Assembly (NCBI RefSeq): GCF_014174255.1
Contig: NZ_JABEQJ010000020.1
Span: forward strand, 24,275-88,274
Length of the DNA stretch: 64,000 nucleotides
From: Gluconacetobacter sacchari
GTDB lineage: Bacteria > Pseudomonadota > Alphaproteobacteria > Acetobacterales > Acetobacteraceae
Reading direction: 5' to 3'
The translations under genes were made by a program, and so were the position numbers. Below are positions 29,795 to 36,777 of this stretch, piece by piece. How positions within the stretch are numbered: the stretch's first letter is position 1; every line of letters starts with the position of its first letter. The notes under the pieces were generated by a model. The model was not told the origin of the DNA. It searched no databases and worked only from the letters and a program-made list of their open reading frames with translations.

Positions 29795-31000
29795 ATGTCT
29801 CCCCTGAAAAGTTTGCCCGCCATTCTCCCCGATCCGCTCTTGCAGGTCGCACAACTTGCCCGCCTCGACCGTCGGCCGGAGAAAATAGACCTGACGATCG
29901 GCGTCTACCGTGACCAGCATGGGCAGACGCCTGTCCTGGAAAGCGTGAAATCGGCAGAGAAACATCTTCTCGAAACCGAAAGGACGAAATCCTACCTGTC
30001 CACCGACGGCGTCGAGCAGTTCTGCGAAGAAATAACAGGCTTTCTCTTGCCAAGGGGCGAAGTCACCTGCTCCGACATCGTCACGATCCAGGCCGTCGGC
30101 GGCACCGGCGCCCTCTCCCTCGCCGCCGAATTTCTCTGCAGGTTCACGAAAAATAGAACCGTCTGGGTTCCCGTGCCCGCCTGGAGCAATCATGTTCCGG
30201 TCATGGAGCGCTCGGGTCTGACCGTTCGCCGTCTCGGCCGCAGCGATTCCCTTGGACGACGTGATTTTCCGGCGTTCATGCGCGTCATCAGGCATCAGGC
30301 CCGGCCCGGTGACATCATTCTGCTTCAACCTGGCTGCCACAATCCCACCGGAGACGACTGGACAGACGAGGAATGGTCCGCGATCGCCGACGCCTGCATC
30401 GCCTCACGCCTCATTCCAATACTCGACGTGGCCTATCACGGCCTTGGGCGCGGGTTGCACGACGATATCAGCCGTGTGCATCGCGTATTTTCCCAGGCGG
30501 AAATCGCTTTTTTGTCCTATTCATGCAGCAAGAATTTCTCCCTGTACCGCGAGCGCGTAGGGGCGCTGATCGTAGGGGGACTGAAGCGGGGCCTGGCAAT
30601 GGCGATCCACCCCCATCTGAGTGCGATTGCTCGCGCAGCATATTCGATGCCGCCGTCGCATGGTGGCAGTATCGTCGGTCACATTCTTGCAAATGAGGCT
30701 CTTCGCCGTATCTGGATCGATGAACTCGCAGACATGCAGAATCGCCTGGGGAAAATCCGCTCTACGTTTGCCTGCCATCAGGCACTTGCCGGACGCGACC
30801 TTCGTCATGTCGCCGATGGCCACGGCATGTTTACACTCCTGCCGCTCTCGGAGCAGAATCTCATTCATTTGAGGAAGAAGCACGCCATTTACATTCCATC
30901 GAGCGGACGAATCAATCTGGCGGGCCTGAATGCCGGAAATCTGAGCCGGTTTGCATACGCGCTGTCCCAGTTGAACAACCAATCGGCCGTTTCGGCATAA
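29795..31000 (+). CDS. Aromatic/aspartate aminotransferase (class I, PLP)
   Basis: 401 residues from MSPLKSLPAI, matching the usual length (about 397) of AspC/TyrB enzymes. The frame is open upstream, but that part lacks coding character. Family features: LTIGVYRD near the N-terminus, LLQPGCHNPTGDDW (about 177-189), the PLP-binding lysine in SYSCSKNFSLY (K246), then YRERVGAL. It should transfer amino groups between aromatic or acidic amino acids and 2-oxoglutarate/oxaloacetate. Divergent from an Lrp regulator, its probable controller. The typical substrate-binding arginine near the C-terminus is not obvious in this short C-terminal part (SSGRINLAGLN). Confidence 0.88.
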   Translation: MSPLKSLPAILPDPLLQVAQLARLDRRPEKIDLTIGVYRDQHGQTPVLESVKSAEKHLLETERTKSYLSTDGVEQFCEEITGFLLPRGEVTCSDIVTIQAVGGTGALSLAAEFLCRFTKNRTVWVPVPAWSNHVPVMERSGLTVRRLGRSDSLGRRDFPAFMRVIRHQARPGDIILLQPGCHNPTGDDWTDEEWSAIADACIASRLIPILDVAYHGLGRGLHDDISRVHRVFSQAEIAFLSYSCSKNFSLYRERVGALIVGGLKRGLAMAIHPHLSAIARAAYSMPPSHGGSIVGHILANEALRRIWIDELADMQNRLGKIRSTFACHQALAGRDLRHVADGHGMFTLLPLSEQNLIHLRKKHAIYIPSSGRINLAGLNAGNLSRFAYALSQLNNQSAVSA

Positions 31001-31182
31001 GGCCCACCCTGTTCGACAGGCCAGAGTTCCTATCTTCTCCAACGACTCCAAAGCGCACCGCCTCTGGAGTCACTTTGCATGCCAACGCGATATCTCGGCA
31101 TTGCAGCGCGTATATCGATTTCAATATCCGACCGGAAGCGAGTGACGCGATTTCATGATTTTATGATTCATTGATTCGCAAG

Positions 31183-31331
31183 AACCTGATGAAGTCAGGC
31201 AGGCCCGGACTGACATGGATCGGACGTTCCCGCCGCCTCACGAAGGATGTCGAGACAACGCTCCCGTCATCCTGCGCGTGGTTGATGATCGCCCACATCC
31301 GCGGCGTTCTGCGGACAATCAATCAGGCCGC
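31183..31331 (+). pseudogene. IS5-family transposase remnant (C-terminal fragment)
   Basis: In the convergent 347-base gap between the aminotransferase and the aldo/keto reductase, one frame reads RPGLTWIGRSRRLTKD, followed by ETTLPSSCAWLMIAHIRGVL. This matches the C-terminal signature of IS5-group transposases (typically WLGRCRRLAKDWE, then AWLLIAHIR). The N-terminal catalytic domain, the DDE glutamate region and the terminal inverted repeats are absent, so this is a decayed relic. The rest of the gap (31001-31182) shows no gene. The similarity is from memory of the family and was not searched. Confidence 0.6.
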
Positions 31332-31347
31332 TTTCCGACCCAGGCCC

Positions 31348-32382
31348 TCAGGTCTGGTTTTGATTGTAACGCATGATCCGGCCATGGCGTCCCTGCCGAT
31401 CATTCTCAAGCTCATAACAATCTCCTTCCACGCCGGTTGCCGTGCCGACCTCTGTCCTGATTGCGGAAAGATCGTCTTCATCCAGAGAAAACGAGAATAT
31501 TTCTTTATTTCTTTCAAGATAGCGCGTGGATGTCGCGCCGACGATACACCCCGCGACCAACGGCTGATCGAGTACCCACCGAACGGCAACCTCACCTATC
31601 CCCACACCGTGCTTCCTGCCGATATCCGCCAGGCAACGCAGCAGCGACTGAAAGGCGCCCCACCCACCATAATCATCGATGATCAGCTTGTATTTGATCA
31701 GAGACCGATTCACGACCCCGTCCACAGGCTCGGCTTTTCCCAACCATGTTTCTGAGAAGAACCCACCGGCAAGCTGCCCATAGGTCAGAATCTTCATTCC
31801 CTTTTCGAGCGCATAGCCTTGCAGGAAGCGGGCGGGCCTCTGATCGATCAGCGAATACTGGTTCTGCGTCGCAACAAACGGAACACCGGCATCGACCAGT
31901 TTCCTAAGTTGCGGAACGCTGAAATTGGTAACGCCGAGCCTCGCGATTTTACCCGCCTGCATCAGTTCCTTCAGCACCAGCGCCGTTTCGACGGCGCCCG
32001 GTATCGCAAAATCCCACCAGAAGAACTGCACCAGATCCAGACAATCGACCTTCAGCCGCTTCAGGGAGCGATCAATGATCCCCGTAATATATTGCCGGTC
32101 GATCGTCGGCAGCACGTCGAAATCCGGCACGAACTTCGTCTGGACCTGCACCCGCCCGGCCAGCGACGGGCATGCCTGCCGAAAATCTCCGATCAGCTCC
32201 TCGACACCCGTATAATGATCGGCACAATCGAAGGTCGTAATCCCCGCTTCGACAAACGCAGCCATGTCCTTTACGGCCTGCGCGCGGTCGACCTCCCCGT
32301 GCCCGCCGGCCAGATGCCAGCCTCCCTTTATAATTCGTGATATTTCATATCCTGGCGCCAGGGTAAAACGTTCGATTGCCAT
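31348..32382 (-). CDS. Aldo/keto reductase with replaced catalytic histidine
   Basis: 344 residues, TIM-barrel aldo/keto reductase. D52 and Y57 (FDCADHYTG) and K83 (QTKF) of the catalytic tetrad are present. The expected histidine in the DLVQFHWWD motif is Phe (QFFWWDF, F121; codon TTC). The C-terminal NADPH-binding part is present (IVGATSTRYLERN). The ATG overlaps the stop of the upstream TIGR04076-like gene (TAATG), so the two are coupled. It may have reduced or altered activity, as in some AKRs lacking the histidine. The substrate is unknown. Confidence 0.86.
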   Translation of the reverse strand: MAIERFTLAPGYEISRIIKGGWHLAGGHGEVDRAQAVKDMAAFVEAGITTFDCADHYTGVEELIGDFRQACPSLAGRVQVQTKFVPDFDVLPTIDRQYITGIIDRSLKRLKVDCLDLVQFFWWDFAIPGAVETALVLKELMQAGKIARLGVTNFSVPQLRKLVDAGVPFVATQNQYSLIDQRPARFLQGYALEKGMKILTYGQLAGGFFSETWLGKAEPVDGVVNRSLIKYKLIIDDYGGWGAFQSLLRCLADIGRKHGVGIGEVAVRWVLDQPLVAGCIVGATSTRYLERNKEIFSFSLDEDDLSAIRTEVGTATGVEGDCYELENDRQGRHGRIMRYNQNQT

Positions 32383-32762
32383 TATGCCGCCGTGTCTTTG
32401 GAAATTGCGAGCGGGACGGCCGTTGTCTCCTCATGCTTGAAGCGACGGCGCCCGATACGGGTGATACGCAGGCGCGAAGGGCAGCACGGATCAGGACAGG
32501 CTACCTCGCTATCGGTACTCATCCAGTCCTGCGCGGCCGTTACGCGCTGCTTCGCGGGAAGAAGCGGAAGAACGGCGGCCAGCGAATAGGCGCTAAACGG
32601 CATATCCTCCCGGAAATACAGGAGTTCTCCGCGCATTTCAAAGTAATCGCCTGGCTTCCCGTTACACCAGATCTTGGCACTTTCCGGCGCGACAAGCTCA
32701 ATTCGAAGGTCGTACAGTTCGAATTCATCGGGCGCCATTGGCGCAGCCGGCCGCTCGTCCAT
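32382..32762 (-). CDS. TIGR04076-like small cytoplasmic protein
   Basis: 126 residues from the ATG at 32762, which has GTGGAGG five bases upstream; an ATG 11 codons earlier has none. The pattern YDLRIELV, GKPGDYFEMRGELLYF, YSLAAVLPLLPAKQR and VACPDPCC matches the small TIGR04076 family of unknown function, known to sit beside aldo/keto reductases and regulators (general knowledge, not searched). Four cysteines could bind a metal. It is the first gene of a two-gene unit with the aldo/keto reductase and directly follows the GntR gene and a perfect palindrome. Confidence 0.72.
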   Translation of the reverse strand: MDERPAAPMAPDEFELYDLRIELVAPESAKIWCNGKPGDYFEMRGELLYFREDMPFSAYSLAAVLPLLPAKQRVTAAQDWMSTDSEVACPDPCCPSRLRITRIGRRRFKHEETTAVPLAISKDTAA

Positions 32763-32797
32763 GCCATCCTCCACGTTGCGATGACAATGTGGCATGG

Positions 32798-32823
32798 ATA
32801 ATATCTTTGATCAAAGATATTAT
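32798..32823. promoter_or_regulatory. 26-bp perfect palindrome, candidate GntR operator
   Basis: The arms ATAATATCTTTGA and TCAAAGATATTAT are exact reverse complements. The palindrome lies between the stop of the GntR gene and the start of the TIGR04076-like/aldo-keto reductase unit, 35 bases before the latter. FCD-type GntR regulators bind short palindromes in their own locus, so this is the natural operator. It could also fold as a hairpin at the end of the GntR transcript. Confidence 0.65.
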
Positions 32824-32826
32824 TAG

Positions 32827-33519
32827 CTACTCCGCGACTTTCTTTCGGCCGGGGGGCGGGTTCGCAGCCAGCAGATCGAACGAAATGTCGACATCCTTTT
32901 CAAAGGCCGCGATCGTCGCGTCGAGGTCACGCCTGCCCAGCGCGGCGAGCATCGCATGATGATGAACCAGGCCCCGCCCCGGATTAAGGTCGTTCAGCGC
33001 CGTGGCATGGCCGAGATAAGGTCCGAATTGCAGCCACAGACTTTCGATGATGGGCATCAGAACGACCGAACGAGACAGTCTGTACAGTTGGAAATGAAAG
33101 CGCGCATTCGCTTCGACTGCCTCAGGAATGTTTCCCGTCCCTTCCAGCGAAACCTGATACGCCAGGAGCGCCCGGATCTCATCGAGGTCGGGCGCCGTCA
33201 GATGGTCGAATGCCGCCCGAATGGCGAATCCCTCCACTGTCTTTCGGACACGCCGCAGGTCCTCCAGTCGGTCCTCAGACAGTACCGGCACGACGATCGA
33301 TCGGTTGGGCGCGTTTTCCAGTGCCCGTTCGGCCACCAACCGCGACAGAGCTTCCCGCACGGGCATCGCGCTGCTGCCATACGCGGCAGCCACCTCCATC
33401 AGCTTGAAGAGATGCCCCGGAAAAAAAAAGCCGCACATGATGCGGTGACGGAGATCCGTGTAGATCTGCTCCTGTATCGTCGAGCGCTCGACAGGTTTTA
33501 TCGTGCCGTTCAATCCCAT
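32827..33519 (-). CDS. GntR-family regulator (FCD subfamily)
   Basis: 230 residues plus stop from the ATG at 33519 (purine-rich GAGAAG just upstream); an earlier ATG at 33558 lacks a ribosome-binding site. The winged helix-turn-helix (QIYTDLRHRIMCGFFFPG, then GSSAMPVREALSRLVAERAL) is followed by an all-helical FCD effector domain (EDLRRVRKTVEGFAIRAAF, NARFHFQLYRLS, HHHAMLAAL), whose histidines bind a metal in relatives. It should repress the downstream TIGR04076/aldo-keto reductase genes until a small carboxylate-like effector binds (inference). Confidence 0.88.
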   Translation of the reverse strand: MGLNGTIKPVERSTIQEQIYTDLRHRIMCGFFFPGHLFKLMEVAAAYGSSAMPVREALSRLVAERALENAPNRSIVVPVLSEDRLEDLRRVRKTVEGFAIRAAFDHLTAPDLDEIRALLAYQVSLEGTGNIPEAVEANARFHFQLYRLSRSVVLMPIIESLWLQFGPYLGHATALNDLNPGRGLVHHHAMLAALGRRDLDATIAAFEKDVDISFDLLAANPPPGRKKVAE

Positions 33520-33645
33520 TCCCGCTTCTCTCGCCCGTCCTGACAGCCCATCATGCACATCGTATCATGACATGGCCGAGGGCAAACAGCGCAGGCCGTC
33601 CACACGGCTTTCGGTCATCGCAATCCCGTTCGCCGAAATATTATT

Positions 33646-33674
33646 TTGACTCCATATCATTCTTGCCGGATAAT
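33646..33674 (+). promoter_or_regulatory. Sigma-70-like promoter of the nitrate assimilation operon
   Basis: TTGACT (33646-33651), 17 bases, then GATAAT (33669-33674). This is a near-consensus promoter in an otherwise GC-rich area. Transcription would start around 33681 and run through both hexaloop hairpins before the transporter gene, leaving a leader of about 150 bases. Confidence 0.65.
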
Positions 33675-33697
33675 AATTCCGAAGCACGCTCCAGCAT

Positions 33698-33776
33698 CGG
33701 TTCCCGCCAATGACGGCGGACCAACCGGGGGCGACGGCGCACACGACGAGACACCAGGTGGTCAAGGACGGCCATC
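33698..33776 (+). promoter_or_regulatory. Candidate NasT (ANTAR) RNA target: two hexaloop stem-loops
   Basis: Hairpin 1: outer stem CGGTT/AACCG and inner stem CCGCC/GGCGG around hexaloop AATGAC (33698-33727). Hairpin 2: stem GGTGGTC/GGCCATC (two wobble pairs) around hexaloop AAGGAC (33757-33776). ANTAR regulators bind paired hairpins whose six-base loops have A at position 1 and G at position 4, and both loops fit. The operon itself encodes NasT. The linker is longer than in textbook examples, and no U-tract terminator is obvious, so the switch mechanism is open. Confidence 0.6.
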
Positions 33777-33830
33777 ATGCCCGCAGAGGGCGCGCCCACC
33801 CGATGCCAGGCGGGCGCTGGATGCTGCACC

Positions 33831-35051
33831 GTGGACAGACAATTCTTCAAAGCCGGCAACCCGCGCACGCTCCTTGCGGCGTTTCTCTATTTCGACGCAT
33901 CCTTCATGGTCTGGGTGCTCCTCGGGCCGCTGGGCATCGCGATCGCGCATGACCTGCACCTGAATGCCGGGCAGAAGGGCTTCCTGGTCGCCATACCGGT
34001 GCTGGCGGGCGCGCTGTTCCGCGTCGCCGCCGGCGCGCTGGTCGATCATTTCGGCCCCCGCCGCGTCGCCATCCTGATGCAGCTCCTGGTCATCGCCGGC
34101 CTGGCCGCGACCTGGGTCGCCGCCCCCCACACCTATTCGGGGCTTTTCCCCCTCGCCCTGGTCCTCGGCGTGGCGGGCGCCTCCTTCGCCGTCGCCCTGC
34201 CCCTCGCCTCCGGCTGGTATCCGCCGCATTATCAGGGCACGGCGCTGGGCATCGCCGGCGCCGGCAATTCCGGCACCGCGCTCGCCGCCCTGTTCGCCCC
34301 CGGCCTGGCGATCCTCTATGGCTGGCTCAACGTGGTCGGCCTGGCCACCCTGCCGCTGGCCGCCGTCCTCGTCGCCTTCCTGTTCCTGGCCAAGGAGCCG
34401 CCCCGCCGCCCCAGCGCCGGCCTCGTCGCATGGCTGCCGGTCCTGAAAAAACCCGATTGCTGGGCGCTGATGTTCTTCTACAGCGTCACCTTCGGCGGCT
34501 TCGTCGGCCTCGCCTCCTTCCTCACCATCTATTTCAACGACCAGTACGGCCTGCCGCCGGCGGTAGCGGGAGGCTGCACGGCGCTGGTCGTGTTCGTGGG
34601 CTCGTTCGTCCGTCCCCTGGGCGGCGCCCTGGCCGACCGCATCGGCGGCGACCGCGCGCTGTTCCTCCTCTACGCCGCCGCCGCCGCCGTCTTCGCCCTG
34701 ATCGGCTACGGCCTGCCCACCATCTGGCTGGCCTTCCCCGCCTTCTTCCTCGGCATGCTCCTGCTGGGGCTGGGCAACGGCGCGGTGTTCCAGATCGTGC
34801 CGACACGCTTCCCCCACCAGGTCGGCATCCTGACCGGGCTGGTGGGCATGAGCGGCGGCGTGGGCGGCTTCTACCTCGCCTCGTCGCTCGGCGCGGCCCG
34901 CCAATCGACCGGGTCGTACGGTCCCGGCTTCCTGGCCTTCGCGGGCATCGCCCTGCTCGCCCTCGGCTGCGTGTCCGTCTGCCGCCGCCGCTGGAAGGCC
35001 GCGTCCGCCGCCCCGCTGCCCGGCGATACGGAACTTCCCGCCGCCCTCTGA
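33831..35051 (+). CDS. NarK-type nitrate/nitrite MFS transporter
   Basis: 406 residues from the GTG at 33831; an ATG at 33777 would add 18 unusual residues and sits directly against leader hairpin 2. About 12 membrane helices. AFLYFDASFMVWVLLGPLG is the hallmark start of nitrate/nitrite porters, and GNSGTALAALFAPGLA and GMSGGVGGFYLASSLG are the two glycine-rich nitrate signature motifs. It imports nitrate, and possibly exports or imports nitrite, across the inner membrane. First gene of the assimilation operon; the porin gene follows 29 bases later. Regulation through the upstream leader is likely. Confidence 0.92.
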   Translation: MDRQFFKAGNPRTLLAAFLYFDASFMVWVLLGPLGIAIAHDLHLNAGQKGFLVAIPVLAGALFRVAAGALVDHFGPRRVAILMQLLVIAGLAATWVAAPHTYSGLFPLALVLGVAGASFAVALPLASGWYPPHYQGTALGIAGAGNSGTALAALFAPGLAILYGWLNVVGLATLPLAAVLVAFLFLAKEPPRRPSAGLVAWLPVLKKPDCWALMFFYSVTFGGFVGLASFLTIYFNDQYGLPPAVAGGCTALVVFVGSFVRPLGGALADRIGGDRALFLLYAAAAAVFALIGYGLPTIWLAFPAFFLGMLLLGLGNGAVFQIVPTRFPHQVGILTGLVGMSGGVGGFYLASSLGAARQSTGSYGPGFLAFAGIALLALGCVSVCRRRWKAASAAPLPGDTELPAAL

Positions 35052-35080
35052 TCTTTTTTCGAGCCACGGACATCCATAAC

Positions 35081-36739
35081 GTGCCCCACACCCCGCCCGG
35101 CGCGCGCCAGACGCGTGCCCTCGCTCGCCCGCATCGCCTCCACGCCCATGCCGCGCTGCTGGCCGCCGCCATCCTGGCCCGACCGGCCCACGCCGCCACC
35201 CCGGCCGACCGCACGGCACCGCCCGCGACCAGCCAGAAGAAGGCGGAAAGAAAGACCCCGCCCGCCGCCGCCAGGCCGCCCCACACTAGCAACTGGGGCG
35301 TCTTCAACGCCGGCAAGGGCGCCGCCGCCGGTTTCGGCGCCATGAACGGCTACGGCCAGGCCCGCTGGGCGGAGGATTGGAGCGACCTCGCCACCACGCC
35401 CCCGGCGCAACGCCGGCAGGACTGGTTCAACCGCCTCAAATATATCCGCCTGACCGACAAGGGCGATATCTGGCTGTCGATCAGCGGCGAGGAACGGCTG
35501 CGCTATATTTTCGAAAACCAGCCGATGATGGGCACGGCCGGCAAGACCAACGCCAGCCGCCTGCTGCTGCGCAACCTGTACGGCGCCGACCTGCATCTGG
35601 GCGACCATGTCCGCGCCTACGCCGAATTTCTCTGGGGCGTCGCCGGCGGCAGCAATTATTACGGCTACCAGACCGGCATCCAGCGCGAGCGGCTCGACCT
35701 CCAGCAGGGCATCCTGGAGGTCAAGGGCAAGCTCCTCGGCGCCAGGATGGGCGCGATCGGCGGCCGGCAGGTGTTCCTCGACGCCCCCATCTCAATGCAG
35801 TCCGCCCGCGACCTGCCCAACGTGCAGCAGACCTGGGACGGCGTCCGGGGCTACGCGGTATGGAAATCCTTCCGCCTCGACCTGTTCGATTTCATGCAGA
35901 CCAACAAGCTGCCGCGCAACGTCTTCGCCGACGGCACCAACTACAATGCCCGGATGTACGGCGCCTATACGTCCACGTCGCTGCCCGCCTTCACCATCCT
36001 GGGGCAGAAGGCGCACATCTTCGCCGACGTCTTTTTCCTCGGCTATCTCTTCGGCGGCCCCGCCGCATCCCTGCCGCTGGCCAGGACCGGCGCGGCCCAG
36101 GCCGGCTCGACCCGCCGCGACAATATCGGCACCCGCCTGTGGGGCACCGCCGGCCCCTTCGATGCCAGCCTGACGGGCGTGTTCCAGGGCGGCGACTTCC
36201 GCCCGGCGCACAATGCGGGGCCGACCCGCGCGGTTCGCGCCTACGCCGTCAACGGCGTGGCGAACTGGAACGCAAGCGGCCTGCCCGGCAAGCCCTCGCT
36301 CGGCATCCAGGCCGACCTGTTCTCGGGCGGGTCCTACCACAGCAAGGACGGCGCCGTCGGCACCTTCGCCACGCCCTATTTCCCGCTGCCTTATTACAAT
36401 GACGTCACGCTGGCCCTCACCTCGCAGAATCTCATCGGCGTCGGCCCCGTCATCACCGCCACGCCATTTTCCACCCTTCACCTGCGGCTGCATGTACCGG
36501 TATTCTGGCGCGACAGCACGCAGGACGCCGTCTACGGCACGGGCAAGATCTATGCGTGGCGAAACACCCTGCATGGCGGGTTCATCGGCGTCACACCCCA
36601 GGCACAGGCGGCATGGCACTTCGCGCCGCACTGGACATGGACGCACGACATCGCGGGCCTGGCCGCCTCGCAGGGCATGCGACAGGCCGGCGCCAAAAGC
36701 GGCGTGTTCTACATGCAGACCGTGGAATTCAAGTTCTGA
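35081..36739 (+). CDS. Outer-membrane porin, alginate-export domain family
   Basis: 552 residues from a GTG at 35081 with ACGGA upstream. This start gives an export signal (AALLAAAILARPAHA-AT). After a Lys/Pro-rich spacer, the region from about residue 85 on fits the alginate-export beta-barrel domain (SISGEERLRYIFENQ, RLLLRNLYGADLHLGDHVRA, GRQVFLDAPIS), ending in a C-terminal Phe (FYMQTVEFKF) typical of outer-membrane barrels. It lies inside the nitrate operon, so it is probably a channel that lets nitrate or nitrite cross the outer membrane and not an alginate exporter (inference; no alginate genes nearby). Confidence 0.85.
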   Translation: MPHTPPGARQTRALARPHRLHAHAALLAAAILARPAHAATPADRTAPPATSQKKAERKTPPAAARPPHTSNWGVFNAGKGAAAGFGAMNGYGQARWAEDWSDLATTPPAQRRQDWFNRLKYIRLTDKGDIWLSISGEERLRYIFENQPMMGTAGKTNASRLLLRNLYGADLHLGDHVRAYAEFLWGVAGGSNYYGYQTGIQRERLDLQQGILEVKGKLLGARMGAIGGRQVFLDAPISMQSARDLPNVQQTWDGVRGYAVWKSFRLDLFDFMQTNKLPRNVFADGTNYNARMYGAYTSTSLPAFTILGQKAHIFADVFFLGYLFGGPAASLPLARTGAAQAGSTRRDNIGTRLWGTAGPFDASLTGVFQGGDFRPAHNAGPTRAVRAYAVNGVANWNASGLPGKPSLGIQADLFSGGSYHSKDGAVGTFATPYFPLPYYNDVTLALTSQNLIGVGPVITATPFSTLHLRLHVPVFWRDSTQDAVYGTGKIYAWRNTLHGGFIGVTPQAQAAWHFAPHWTWTHDIAGLAASQGMRQAGAKSGVFYMQTVEFKF

Positions 36740-36777
36740 CCACGCGACGCGCGCGGCACGACAAAGGAAGAGACAGC

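Noticed and set aside
33777..33830. Longer NarK start at the ATG at 33777
   Set aside because: The extra 18 residues are unlike the family, and the ATG abuts leader hairpin 2; the GTG at 33831 fits homologous starts better, though this is not proven.
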